A DNA stretch of 64,000 bases from Mollicutes bacterium (lineage in GTDB: Bacteria; Bacillota_I; Bacilli_A; Izemoplasmatales; Izemoplasmataceae): the NCBI GenBank assembly GCA_003551005.1, contig PULR01000039.1:29892-93891 (forward strand), given 5' to 3'. Below, piece by piece: positions 1-8,386 of the stretch; position 1 is the first letter of the stretch, and each line of letters begins with the position of its first letter. Below the pieces are notes generated by a model that was not told the DNA's origin, did no database searches, and was given only the letters and a program-made list of their open reading frames with translations. Position numbers and translations under genes: made by a program.

Positions 1-1740
1 CACCCCGACATCATTGAGTTCATCGTCTCGAAAATGCAGAACCCGAAAATCCTGCAGTTTCTAAGCGAAACCATCGAGGACCCTCTCATTCGCGACACGG
101 CACAGAAGAAACTGAAATTCATCCCCCTCAGCGAAGAAGAGGCGGAAATCAACGAATACATTCTCGAGCGCGCACGTCAGAACCCTGATGAGTTCTCGAA
201 ACAAATCGTCGACAAGGCGTTCGAACGCTTGAACAAAGGCGGTCATTATGAAATCGAGGACGAGGACTTCCTCAGCGGCGCCAACATTTCGGTCGCCATC
301 ACCGACGATTTCATGCGGGCATTAGAGAACGATGAGGTTCATGAACTGCGCTTCCCGGACGTCGACAGCTATGAAGGGCAGGAGAAAGCGGACTACGACC
401 GGCTCTGGTCAAAGGTCGGAGACGTCCGGGAGTGGGAAGCGATGGGCTACAAGACCAAAGTCCACTACAAAGTCCGCGCAAAAGACCTGTGGAATCTCAT
501 CAACATCTGTGCGACCTATTCCGCGGAGCCCGGCATCTTCTTCATCGACAACGCCAACAACAAGACGAACGCCATCGGCTACGGCCAGAAAGTCGTCTGC
601 ACCAACCCTTGCGGAGAGCAGCCGCTCGCTCCCTACTCCGTGTGCAACCTCTCCGCGATCAACCTTGCCAACATGGTCGATCAGAAGAACAAGGACGTCG
701 ACTACGAGAAGCTCGGACGTACGGTCTCCCGGGCTGTCCGTCTGCTCGACAACGTGATCGACAAGACACACTATTTCCTTGAGGAGAACCGCAACCAGGC
801 CCTTGGGGAACGCCGCATCGGCCTAGGTGTGATGGGGCTGCACGATCTGCTCATCTGGTGCAACCGCCGATACGGCGCCGACGACGGCATCGCCTTCATC
901 GACAAGCTGTTCCGCTTCATCGCCACAAAAGCCTATGAAGCCAGCATCGAGCTGGCCAAAGAGAAGGGGCCGTTCCCCTTCCTCGAAACAGAAGGCGACC
1001 GCGAACGCTTCATCAACAGCGGCTACATGCAGACCATGCCCGAATCCATCCGGGAGGGCGTCCGCAAGCATGGGATCCGCAATTCCCATCTGCTCACCAT
1101 CGCACCGACGGGGTCGACCGGCACCATGGTCGGCGTCTCGACAGGCCTTGAGCCCTATTTCGCCTTCAGCTATTTCCGCAGCGGCCGTCTGGGCAAATTC
1201 ATAGAAGTCAACGCAAAAATCGTCGAGGATTACCTTGAAGCCTATCCCGGCTACACGAAGGACACCCTGCCGGACACCTTCCGCAGCGCGATGGACCTCT
1301 CCCCTGAAGAGCACGTCAAGGTCCAATGCACCATCCAGCGCTGGGTCGATTCCTCCATCTCGAAGACGGTCAACGCCCCGAAGGGCTATAGCGTCGAAGA
1401 AGTTGAACAGATCTACCGCCGGCTCTATCATTGCGGCGCAAAAGGTGGAACCGTCTATGTCGACGGGTCTCGCGACGCCCAGGTCCTCACGCTCAAGAAG
1501 GATGACAGGCAAGGAGGCAAGCAGGTCGATATCCAGGACCTCGGACTGGATGTCGAGGAAGAACCCGAACCGAAGAAGAAAGACCCGAAAATCCCCGGAC
1601 AGCGGGCGGACCGACAGGACCGCAACATCGGCGTCGAAGTCGGCGACCTCTGTCCTGTCTGCCTTGAAGGCACTGTCAAGGACCTCGGCGGATGCCACAC
1701 CTGCACCAACTGCAATGCACAGCTTAAATGCGGATTGTAA
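1..1740 (+). CDS. nrdJ: Adenosylcobalamin-dependent (class II) ribonucleotide reductase, C-terminal part
   Basis: Makes deoxyribonucleotides from ribonucleotides using a B12-derived radical. The frame is open from base 1, so the gene begins before the window and only the last ~579 residues are seen. The fragment carries the active-site loop NPCGEQPLAPYSVCNLS (near base 604) and the phosphate-binding stretch APTGSTGTMVG (near base 1108), both typical of the large-subunit fold. It ends in a Cys-rich tail, CPVC..CHTCTNC..C (bases ~1650-1735), characteristic of B12-dependent enzymes. The charged, low-complexity linker before the tail (bases ~1520-1630) is also usual for the family. A terminator follows immediately. 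A class II enzyme works with or without oxygen but needs cobalamin. Confidence 0.93.
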   Translation, partial: HPDIIEFIVSKMQNPKILQFLSETIEDPLIRDTAQKKLKFIPLSEEEAEINEYILERARQNPDEFSKQIVDKAFERLNKGGHYEIEDEDFLSGANISVAITDDFMRALENDEVHELRFPDVDSYEGQEKADYDRLWSKVGDVREWEAMGYKTKVHYKVRAKDLWNLINICATYSAEPGIFFIDNANNKTNAIGYGQKVVCTNPCGEQPLAPYSVCNLSAINLANMVDQKNKDVDYEKLGRTVSRAVRLLDNVIDKTHYFLEENRNQALGERRIGLGVMGLHDLLIWCNRRYGADDGIAFIDKLFRFIATKAYEASIELAKEKGPFPFLETEGDRERFINSGYMQTMPESIREGVRKHGIRNSHLLTIAPTGSTGTMVGVSTGLEPYFAFSYFRSGRLGKFIEVNAKIVEDYLEAYPGYTKDTLPDTFRSAMDLSPEEHVKVQCTIQRWVDSSISKTVNAPKGYSVEEVEQIYRRLYHCGAKGGTVYVDGSRDAQVLTLKKDDRQGGKQVDIQDLGLDVEEEPEPKKKDPKIPGQRADRQDRNIGVEVGDLCPVCLEGTVKDLGGCHTCTNCNAQLKCGL

Positions 1741-1763
1741 AAAGGCGCCTCGCGCCTTTTTTT
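1739..1763 (+). terminator. Rho-independent terminator after nrdJ
   Basis: An 8-bp perfect stem, AAAGGCGC/GCGCCTTT, with a 3-base loop runs into a T-tract. It overlaps the stop codon of nrdJ. Confidence 0.85.
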
Positions 1764-1807
1764 GTGCCTTCTGCAAATCGTGTTACACTAAAGATGAGGT
1801 GATCGGT

Positions 1808-3064
1808 TTGAGAAAAGCCTATGCAGTCGGTTTCCGACGACACGTGAAGAAAGACTCCCTTCGATACAGTCTCGAAGAGCTCAAGAACCTGGCCGGCTCT
1901 CTGGGGATTGATGTCATCCGTACCTTCACCCAGTCTTCCGAGCAGATCACGCCGGCCTACAAAGTCGGCACCGGCAAGCTTGAAGAGATGCGAGCCCTAC
2001 TCGAAGAGGAATCGATCGACTACGTCATCTTCGATGAAGAGCTGACGAACACCCAGATTCGAAACCTCGAGGAAGTCCTCAACGTTGCAATCATCGACCG
2101 GACGTTGCTGATTCTTGAAACATTCGCCAAACGCGCCAAGACCAAGGAAGCGATGCTGCAGGTGGAGATTGCGCAGCTAAAATATCTGAAACCGAGACTC
2201 ACCTCGATGCGGACATCCTTCGCCCAGCAGCAAGGCGGCATCGGCCAGAGGGGTCCGGGCGAGAAAAAACTTGAGCTCGACCGCCGCAAGATCGACCGTG
2301 ACATCAACAACCTAGAGCATCAGCTCAAGAACATCACCCGCACCCGCAAAAGCAACCGCCGTCGCCGGAAACTCTCTCCGATCAAGAACGTCGCCATCGT
2401 CGGTTATACGAACGCCGGCAAGTCGACGCTCATGAACGCGTTGTTGAAACAGTCCAAGCACGGCCCGGAGAATAAGAGCGTCGCTGTCGAGGACCGGCTT
2501 TTCGCCACACTTGAAACCGCGACGCGTCAGATACGTTTCAAGGAACGCAAGCCGTTCACGCTCACGGACACCATCGGCTTCATCAGCAAGCTCCCCCACG
2601 AACTTGTTGAATCCTTCAAAGCGACGCTTGAAGAGATCAGCGAGGCCGACCTTCTCCTGCATGTCGTCGATTTCTCGCACCCTTACTACCTCGATCAGGT
2701 CCAGACGACCGAAAAGGTATTGGAAGAAATCGGCGTCGAGGATGTCGAGACGCTTTATGTCTTCAACAAAATCGACCTAAACAACGCCGTGCTGCCGCCA
2801 AATTTCCAACCCGCCATCAAAGTCTCCCTCAAGGACGGCACCAACCTCGACACGCTCGTCGAAACCATCAACGAGATGCTCTTCAGGGACGATGCCGTCA
2901 TCGTCTATTCCATTCCCCAGGACAAAGGTGAGATTGTACACATGCTCAACGAGTACGCGGAGATTCTCGATAAGGAGTATGAAAACAATACAGTCCGCAT
3001 TCGTGCGCGGGTATCGAAGCCGCTTCGTGAAGACCTTCGTCCCTATGAGCTTCGCCCAGAATAA
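1808..3064 (+). CDS. hflX: GTPase HflX, ribosome-associated
   Basis: HflX is a ribosome-binding GTPase that splits stalled or stressed 70S ribosomes. The 418-residue product has the N-terminal HflX domain with the glycine-rich RGPGEKKLELDRR segment, then a G domain: P-loop GYTNAGKST (about residues 199-207), DTIGF (about 254) and NKID (about 320). I chose the TTG at 1808 because GAGGTGAT (1796-1803) sits at good ribosome-binding distance and the protein then starts MRKAYAVGFRRH as family members do. GTG 1799 is in frame but lies inside that site. The frame stays open back to 1235, but that stretch lies antiparallel-free inside nrdJ and reads as low-complexity Arg/Ser sequence, so it is not part of the gene. 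Confidence 0.93.
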   Translation: MRKAYAVGFRRHVKKDSLRYSLEELKNLAGSLGIDVIRTFTQSSEQITPAYKVGTGKLEEMRALLEEESIDYVIFDEELTNTQIRNLEEVLNVAIIDRTLLILETFAKRAKTKEAMLQVEIAQLKYLKPRLTSMRTSFAQQQGGIGQRGPGEKKLELDRRKIDRDINNLEHQLKNITRTRKSNRRRRKLSPIKNVAIVGYTNAGKSTLMNALLKQSKHGPENKSVAVEDRLFATLETATRQIRFKERKPFTLTDTIGFISKLPHELVESFKATLEEISEADLLLHVVDFSHPYYLDQVQTTEKVLEEIGVEDVETLYVFNKIDLNNAVLPPNFQPAIKVSLKDGTNLDTLVETINEMLFRDDAVIVYSIPQDKGEIVHMLNEYAEILDKEYENNTVRIRARVSKPLREDLRPYELRPE

Positions 3065-3086
3065 AAAAGCCCGTGAGGGCTTTTTT
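3063..3086. terminator. Bidirectional terminator between hflX and dusB
   Basis: A perfect 10-bp stem AAAAAAGCCC/GGGCTTTTTT with a GTGA loop sits between the convergent ends of hflX and dusB and gives a T-run on both strands. Confidence 0.88.
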
Positions 3087-4063
3087 CACGAGCCTGGAGG
3101 GTTGCCCCTCTGGTAGGCTTTGAGCAACTCATCGAGTTCCGCAAGGGTCTCGATGCGGTTCATGTGCCTTTTATAAGGCGCGCTCCCGGGCTGGCCTTTG
3201 AAATACCGGGGGACGTGCGCCCGCATTTCGCGGACGGCGACGTTCTCGCCTTTTTCCTTCGATAGAAGCTGCGCGTGGCGCTTGATGAGCGCGAGACGCG
3301 CTTCTAAAGCGGGCGGTGGCGGTGGCTTGCTGCCCCGCAGATAAGCATCAATCCGGCCAAGGAGCCAGGGATCGCCCCACAGCGCACGACCGACCATGAC
3401 AGCTTCTACGCCCGTGTTCTCAATCATGCGCCTGGCGTCCTCGGGAGACTGGATGTCGCCGTTACCGATCACAGGAATACCCACGGCGCGGACGACTTCC
3501 CGGATGACGCCATGATCGGTCGTCCCGCGGTACATCTGGCTTCTTGTGCGCCCATGGACAGCGACAGCGGCCGCTCCCTCTTCCTCGGCGATCCGCGCAA
3601 TCTCTGGCGCGTTGATGGAGTCAAAATCCCATCCGGAGCGCATCTTCACCGTCACCGGTCGATCAGCGTTCTCGACGAGCGCCCTCAGCACTTTCCTGGC
3701 TGTCTCCTTATCACGCATCAATGCGGCGCCGCCGTTCTTTCGGACGACTTTCTCCACAGGGCAGCCCATGTTCAAATCCAAAACCACGGCCCGGCTACGG
3801 CTGCACGCTAGACGAGCCGCTTCACCCATCGCCTTCGGGTCCGAGCCGAATAGCTGAAGGACGACGTTCCCTTCTTCCTTATCGACCTTGAGCATCTCCA
3901 GAGTGCGGTCGTTGCGATACTGCAGGCCCTTGTCGCTGACCATCTCCGTGTAGAGCAAGCCTTTGCTGAAGGAAGCGAGGATCTGTCGATAGGCTTTGTC
4001 CGTAACCCCCGCCATCGGAGCGACAACGACAGGGTGTGCTGCAAGGTGTTTGGCTATGTCCAT
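3086..4063 (-). CDS. dusB: tRNA-dihydrouridine synthase
   Basis: Reduces specific uridines in the tRNA D-loop to dihydrouridine with FMN and NAD(P)H. The 325-residue product has the N-terminal TIM-barrel signature APMAGVTD (residues 15-22), the catalytic cysteine motif LNMGCPVEK (Cys101), KMRSGWD, and VHGRTR followed by GNGDI for FMN phosphate binding. I place the start at 4063 (MDIAKHLAAH), which lies 9 bases after GAGGAGG. A longer in-frame start at 4126 would add 21 residues that do not resemble the family and would put the start inside the hslO promoter. The gene is divergent from hslO. Its C-terminal end runs into the shared terminator with hflX. Confidence 0.93.
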   Translation of the reverse strand: MDIAKHLAAHPVVVAPMAGVTDKAYRQILASFSKGLLYTEMVSDKGLQYRNDRTLEMLKVDKEEGNVVLQLFGSDPKAMGEAARLACSRSRAVVLDLNMGCPVEKVVRKNGGAALMRDKETARKVLRALVENADRPVTVKMRSGWDFDSINAPEIARIAEEEGAAAVAVHGRTRSQMYRGTTDHGVIREVVRAVGIPVIGNGDIQSPEDARRMIENTGVEAVMVGRALWGDPWLLGRIDAYLRGSKPPPPPALEARLALIKRHAQLLSKEKGENVAVREMRAHVPRYFKGQPGSAPYKRHMNRIETLAELDELLKAYQRGNPPGS

Positions 4064-4140
4064 GGATACATTTCCTCCTCTTAAGCTATTTTCGCACGGA
4101 AAGGGCGGTTGTTCAACCTTTTCCATTTTTTATATCCGCG

Positions 4141-4149
4141 TGCTATAAT
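4141..4149 (+). promoter_or_regulatory. Extended -10 promoter of hslO
   Basis: TGCTATAAT is a perfect extended -10 (TGnTATAAT). It lies 17 bases before the hslO start codon, so the leader is very short. No good -35 is visible. Confidence 0.7.
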
Positions 4150-4165
4150 AACAAAAGGTGATACT

Positions 4166-5041
4166 ATGGAAGACTATTTGGCAAAAGCCTACGCGTTCGG
4201 GGGGACTGTGCGCCTCTACGCCGCCCGCACGACCGGCCTGGTCTACGAGGCGCAGAAAATCCATGACCTGTGGCCGACGGCCAGCGTGGCCCTGGGCAGA
4301 CTCCTCACCGGAAGCGTCATCATGGGCGCGATGTATGAAGAGGGCAACGAGCTGACCCTTCGCATCCAGGGAGACGGACCTCTAGAGGGCATGGTCGCCA
4401 CCACCAACGCCAGTGGCGAGGTCCGCGGCTATGTCGGCAACCCGCATGTCTTCATGCAGGGGAAGGACAAGCTGCCGATCGCCCAGGCGGTGGGCAACGG
4501 CGAGATGCATGTCACGAAGGACTTGAAAGTCCGGGACATCTTCACCAGCAGCATCAAGATCCAAAGCGGAGAGATTGCCGAGGATTTCGCCTACTATTTC
4601 ACGGCCAGCGAACAAATTCCTTCCGCCGTCGCGATCGGTGTCGAAGTCGGAACCGAAAACGACATCCAGCATGCCGGCGGGTTCATCCTGCAGCGGATGC
4701 CCGGCTGTCCCGAGGAGACAATCCAGCGTATCGAGAACCGCCTGTCAAGTCTACCCGAAATCACGGAGCTGCTCAGGGACGGCCATTCGCCGGAAGCCAT
4801 CATCCAGGCCATCGCCGATGATGACCATCAGCTGCTTCACACGATGCGCCTTTCCTATACGTGCAACTGCAACCGCGAAAACTTTGAACGCGGACTGATC
4901 TCGCTCGGGAAGCAGCAACTGAAGAAACTGCTCGAAGAAGACGGCCACATCGAGACCGTGTGCCACTTCTGCCGCACGCAGTACCAGTTCAACGCCAAGG
5001 ATATCCGCCGTCTCATCGATGCCACGCAGCGGAACCGCTGA
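4166..5041 (+). CDS. hslO: Hsp33 redox-regulated chaperone
   Basis: A cytosolic holdase chaperone that is switched on when oxidation releases its zinc. The 291-residue product has the family N-terminus (YLAKAYAFGGTVRLYAARTT) and the four zinc cysteines: CNC at residues 233/235 and CHFC at 266/269, which form the redox switch. I chose ATG 4166, which follows AAAAGGTGA. The longer in-frame ATG at 4109 lies upstream of the -10 element and inside the dusB side of the intergenic region. The gene is single, between its own promoter and a terminator. Confidence 0.95.
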   Translation: MEDYLAKAYAFGGTVRLYAARTTGLVYEAQKIHDLWPTASVALGRLLTGSVIMGAMYEEGNELTLRIQGDGPLEGMVATTNASGEVRGYVGNPHVFMQGKDKLPIAQAVGNGEMHVTKDLKVRDIFTSSIKIQSGEIAEDFAYYFTASEQIPSAVAIGVEVGTENDIQHAGGFILQRMPGCPEETIQRIENRLSSLPEITELLRDGHSPEAIIQAIADDDHQLLHTMRLSYTCNCNRENFERGLISLGKQQLKKLLEEDGHIETVCHFCRTQYQFNAKDIRRLIDATQRNR

Positions 5042-5048
5042 GCAATAG

Positions 5049-5073
5049 AAAAGGCCACCGGGTGGCCTTTTTT
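5049..5073. terminator. Bidirectional terminator between hslO and glyA
   Basis: The inverted repeat AAGGCCAC/GTGGCCTT with a 3-base loop is flanked by A- and T-runs, between the convergent ends of hslO and glyA. It also closes the six-gene one-carbon operon on the minus strand. Confidence 0.85.
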
Positions 5074-6314
5074 CATCGGTAGAGCGGATAGGTCTCCGTC
5101 AACGTGCGGACACGGTCGCGGACATCCTCGAGAGTCGCTTCGTCCTCGGGATGCAGGAGTGTGTCGCGGATCAACCGCGCCACCGCCCGCATCGCATCCT
5201 TGGTGAACCCCCGTGTGGTGAGCGCCGGCGTGCCCAGGCGGATACCGCTCGTGACAAAGGGTTTCTCGGTGTCGTTGGGCACCGTGTTTTTGTTGCAGGT
5301 GATGTGGACGCTCTCGAGCACTTCCTCCGCGTCCTTGCCCGTCAGGCCTGTGAGGGACTTGACCTCGACGAGGACGAGATGGTTGTCGGTTCCTTCACTG
5401 ACCACCTTGAACCCGAGCTTCATCAGCTCATCCGCGAACGCCCGGGCATTCTCGACGACGCGGCGCTGATAGTCCTTGAACTCGCTTGAGAGCGCCTCTT
5501 GGAAGGCGGCGGCCTTGGCGGCGATGATGTGCATCAAAGGCCCGCCCTGGATGCCGGGGAAGACGACGCGGTTGATCGCCTTGTAGAGCTCCTTGTCGTT
5601 AGTCAGCACTATACCGCCACGAGGTCCGCGCAGCGTCTTGTGCGTGGTCGACGTGACGACGTGTGCATGATCGCAGGGGTTGTTGTGGAGTCCGGCAGCC
5701 ACAAGACCGGCGATGTGGGCCATATCGACCATCAGATAGGCGCCGACCTCATCTGCGATCTGGCGGAACCGTGCAAAATCGATTTCCCGTGAATAGGCGC
5801 TCGCGCCGGCGACGATGAGCTTGGGCTTGATCTCCCTGGCCTGCTTGAGCACGCTTTCGTAATCGATGCGTTCCGTCTTCGGGTCGACCCCGTAGCTGTG
5901 GAACGTATAGTCGATACCACTGAAATTGAGCGGATGTCCGTGTGTCAGATGCCCGCCATGGTCCAAGCTCATGCCGAGCACGTGGTCCCCGTGTTCGAGC
6001 AGGGCGCGATAGGCGGCCATGTTGGCGGTCGAGCCCGAATGGGGCTGGACGTTGGCGTAACGGACGTCGAAGAGTTCCTTCGCCCGTTTCCTAGCGAGGT
6101 TTTCTGCGGTATCGACATGCTTGCAGCCGCCATAGTAGCGGCGACCGGGATACCCTTCGGCGTACTTGTTCGTCAGTATGCTTCCATCGACCTCGAGTAT
6201 GGCCTCGGAGACGAAGTTCTCGCTAGCGATGAGCTCGAGATGTCGTTCCTGGCGTTCCTTTTCCTCTTCCATGGCGGCATGGAGTTCAGGGTCCTGTTTC
6301 TTCAATTTTTCCAT
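5073..6314 (-). CDS. glyA: Serine hydroxymethyltransferase
   Basis: A PLP enzyme that converts serine and tetrahydrofolate to glycine and methylene-THF, feeding one-carbon units to nucleotide and methionine synthesis. The 413-residue product is of normal length. It shows the substrate and cofactor stretches [15 protein letters not shown] (residues 49-63) and VDMAHIAGL, and the PLP lysine in [14 protein letters not shown] (Lys226). It is the last gene of the fhs/folD operon. Its ATG overlaps the end of the upstream membrane-protein gene by 29 bases, and AAGGAGGATAC lies just before it, so translation is probably coupled. Confidence 0.97.
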   Translation of the reverse strand: MEKLKKQDPELHAAMEEEKERQERHLELIASENFVSEAILEVDGSILTNKYAEGYPGRRYYGGCKHVDTAENLARKRAKELFDVRYANVQPHSGSTANMAAYRALLEHGDHVLGMSLDHGGHLTHGHPLNFSGIDYTFHSYGVDPKTERIDYESVLKQAREIKPKLIVAGASAYSREIDFARFRQIADEVGAYLMVDMAHIAGLVAAGLHNNPCDHAHVVTSTTHKTLRGPRGGIVLTNDKELYKAINRVVFPGIQGGPLMHIIAAKAAAFQEALSSEFKDYQRRVVENARAFADELMKLGFKVVSEGTDNHLVLVEVKSLTGLTGKDAEEVLESVHITCNKNTVPNDTEKPFVTSGIRLGTPALTTRGFTKDAMRAVARLIRDTLLHPEDEATLEDVRDRVRTLTETYPLYR

Positions 6315-6984
6315 TTGTATCCTCCTTCGCGAGTATCCGTGGCTTGATGTAACGCTGGTTCACCCACATGATGGCGACGATGCTGGCGGCTAGAAGCGCG
6401 AGTACAATCAGACCGCTGATGAACCAGAAAGATCCGGGCACGAAACGGCACATGACATCGTCGGGTCCGCAGGTCCACGGGGCGGGATCATCGAAAGGCA
6501 GATCGAAAAGCAGCACGTGGAAATAATGGAAGAACGAGCCGAAATCGACCACCATCCAGGCCCCGACGAAGAGTGTGAAGAAAAGCGGTACATAATAGAT
6601 GTCGCGCAGCGTCTCATAAAGGAGCCGAGGCGTCTTCCTGGCCATGAGCGTGAGCGAAGCTGCCACGATGAGGGCCCCCGCCAGGCCAAGGACCCGTATG
6701 CCGGTGTAGACCGTGCGGACATCCTGCATGTGCAGAATCTCGTTCTCGTTCATCACCGGCTCCTCGTCCCCGGGATAGGCCCCGAATTCAAGGTCGTCAC
6801 TGAGATAGTTCATGTAGGCGGTGATGTTGCGGTTGAAATAGCTGTAATCGAAATCCACTTCGTCGTGCTCCGCATGCAGACCTTCATGAAGCGCAAGATA
6901 GGGATATGTGGTCAAAAGGGAGGCGAAAAGGGCGATGAGGAACACCGGCGTGAAGAGTGAAACCAGGTATTTCAGTATGCGCAT
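6286..6984 (-). CDS. DUF1461 (TIGR01906-type) integral membrane protein
   Basis: A 232-residue membrane protein of unknown function. Hydrophobic segments lie at about residues 6-28, 95-112, 128-148 and 190-212. The region between the first two is acidic and probably outside the cell. [11 protein letters not shown] followed by a proline/aspartate-rich loop and VPGSFWF matches the conserved core I know from the DUF1461 family of Bacillota. It sits between folD (24 bases upstream) and glyA (29-base overlap), so it is in the one-carbon operon, but nothing in it suggests folate chemistry. The family name is from recalled motifs. Confidence 0.75.
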   Translation of the reverse strand: MRILKYLVSLFTPVFLIALFASLLTTYPYLALHEGLHAEHDEVDFDYSYFNRNITAYMNYLSDDLEFGAYPGDEEPVMNENEILHMQDVRTVYTGIRVLGLAGALIVAASLTLMARKTPRLLYETLRDIYYVPLFFTLFVGAWMVVDFGSFFHYFHVLLFDLPFDDPAPWTCGPDDVMCRFVPGSFWFISGLIVLALLAASIVAIMWVNQRYIKPRILAKEDTNGKIEETGP

Positions 6985-7008
6985 GCCGGACCCTCCCTCG
7001 GATCTGCG

Positions 7009-7863
7009 TTATTCGATTCCTTCAAGATGTTCGAAGCATTCAAGCGTGTTCTCGAGTAAGCTGGCGATGGTCATCGGACCGACTCCTCCGGGGACGGGGG
7101 TGATGTAGGAGGCTTTCTCCTTGACGCCCTCGAAGTCGACATCGCCGACCAGTTTCCCCTCGACGCGGTTGATGCCGACATCGATGACGATGCAGCCTTC
7201 CTTGACCATGTCCGCGGTGACCAGGTTCACGACCCCGGCGGCGGAGACAATGATATCCGCATGACGGGCGTGCGGTTTCAGATCCCGGGTCTTGGAGTGG
7301 GCATAGGTGACGGTGCACTTCTCTTCAAGCAGAAGCATCCCGATGGGCTTGCCGGCGATGTTGCTGGTGCCGATGACGAAAGCCTCCTTGCCGACAAGGT
7401 CCACATCCAGTCCCTTGAGCATGGACAGCACACCCTTGGGGGTTGCCGGCAGAATACCTTTGGCACCGGTGTGTACCGCCGCGATGTTCAGCGGATGGAA
7501 CCCATCGACGTCTTTCTCCTTGCGGATAGTCTCGATGACCTTGTCCGAATCCATGTGAGAGGGCAGGGGAAGCTGGACAAGCAGGCCGTGGACATCCGGG
7601 TCCTCGTTGAGTTCACGGACGATCTCCAGCAGTTCCTCCTCGCTGATCGATGCCTCCTTATGGATAATCGTGCTTTTCATCCCCGCGCGTTCGCTGTCCC
7701 GTTTCTTGCGCTTCACGTAGGAAAGCGAGGCGGGATTGTCGCCGACGATGACTACGACGAGGTGCGGTACTTTTCCGTAGCTTTCCTTGATTTCGGCGAC
7801 ACGCTCGCCGACATTGTGTCGGATCTGTTTCGAGAGTTGCTTGCCATCAATGATTTCAGCCAT
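7009..7863 (-). CDS. folD: Bifunctional methylene-THF dehydrogenase / methenyl-THF cyclohydrolase
   Basis: Interconverts methylene-, methenyl- and 10-formyl-THF, linking the products of GlyA and Fhs encoded in the same operon. The 284-residue product has the catalytic stretch SYVKRKKR (Tyr49, Lys about 53), the substrate loop QLPLPSHMD, PATPKGVLSML and the Rossmann-type VIGTSNIAGKPIGMLL, and ends with TPVPGGVGPMT. All are standard for FolD. The start codon lies inside the last codons of the upstream flavin reductase gene (8-base overlap), which suggests coupled translation. Confidence 0.97.
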   Translation of the reverse strand: MAEIIDGKQLSKQIRHNVGERVAEIKESYGKVPHLVVVIVGDNPASLSYVKRKKRDSERAGMKSTIIHKEASISEEELLEIVRELNEDPDVHGLLVQLPLPSHMDSDKVIETIRKEKDVDGFHPLNIAAVHTGAKGILPATPKGVLSMLKGLDVDLVGKEAFVIGTSNIAGKPIGMLLLEEKCTVTYAHSKTRDLKPHARHADIIVSAAGVVNLVTADMVKEGCIVIDVGINRVEGKLVGDVDFEGVKEKASYITPVPGGVGPMTIASLLENTLECFEHLEGIE

Positions 7864-8386
7864 GGTTCTCTCCTTTCAGTCGATACGAATCCACGATCTC
7901 CCCGAAAAACATGATGTGGGTGTCATGCTGGGGGTAGTAGCGTTCCTTGATGCGTTCATCTATCAACGCGGGTTCCTGCGTCTGCCGATAGATCATCCGG
8001 CACTCGTAGTGAAGTTCGCAGTCCGCGATGATGGGACTGTTCACTTTGTTCGCTTCCCGGAGGGTCAGATTGGCCGTCTTGAACTTGTCGATGTCCCGGC
8101 CGGATTCGGTTCCGGCCACTTTCAGGGCTTGTTTCAGCGTGCCGTAGGCGGGGACGTTGATGGTGTAATCATCCGCGTTGAGCAGAAGGTCGTAGGTGTG
8201 CCGCGAATAGCGTACATAGGCGATGAAGGTGGGACGTCCCCAGATCACGCCGATGTGCCCCCAGGCAATCGTCATCGTATTGGTCTCGCCCCTGCGGTCA
8301 CGGACCGTGATGAACACGCCCTTGGGAAGCTGTTTCAACAACTTTTCCCCGTCTTGATAGAACGTCTCGTGATAGCCATCAATCAT
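7856..8386 (-). CDS. Flavin reductase-like (FMN-binding split-barrel) protein
   Basis: The 176-residue product matches the flavin reductase/DIM6-NTAB split-barrel family: an early GVFITVRD strand, the TMTIAWGHIGVIW stretch that normally lines the flavin, AYVRYSRHTYDLL, and FTINVP-like YTINVPAYG. Such proteins bind FMN and pass electrons from NAD(P)H or act as flavoredoxins; the substrate cannot be told here. The gene overlaps the carboxypeptidase stop by ATGA upstream and the folD start downstream, so it is an internal operon gene. A link to folate metabolism is only positional. Confidence 0.82.
   Translation of the reverse strand: MIDGYHETFYQDGEKLLKQLPKGVFITVRDRRGETNTMTIAWGHIGVIWGRPTFIAYVRYSRHTYDLLLNADDYTINVPAYGTLKQALKVAGTESGRDIDKFKTANLTLREANKVNSPIIADCELHYECRMIYRQTQEPALIDERIKERYYPQHDTHIMFFGEIVDSYRLKGENHG

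Noticed and set aside
823-1776. 317-codon open frame on the minus strand
   Set aside because: Antisense to nrdJ and spanning the nrdJ terminator; no motif.
1235-1807. N-terminal extension of hflX
   Set aside because: The frame is open but overlaps nrdJ and the terminator and reads as Arg/Ser/Pro-rich shadow sequence; a good ribosome binding site lies before TTG 1808.
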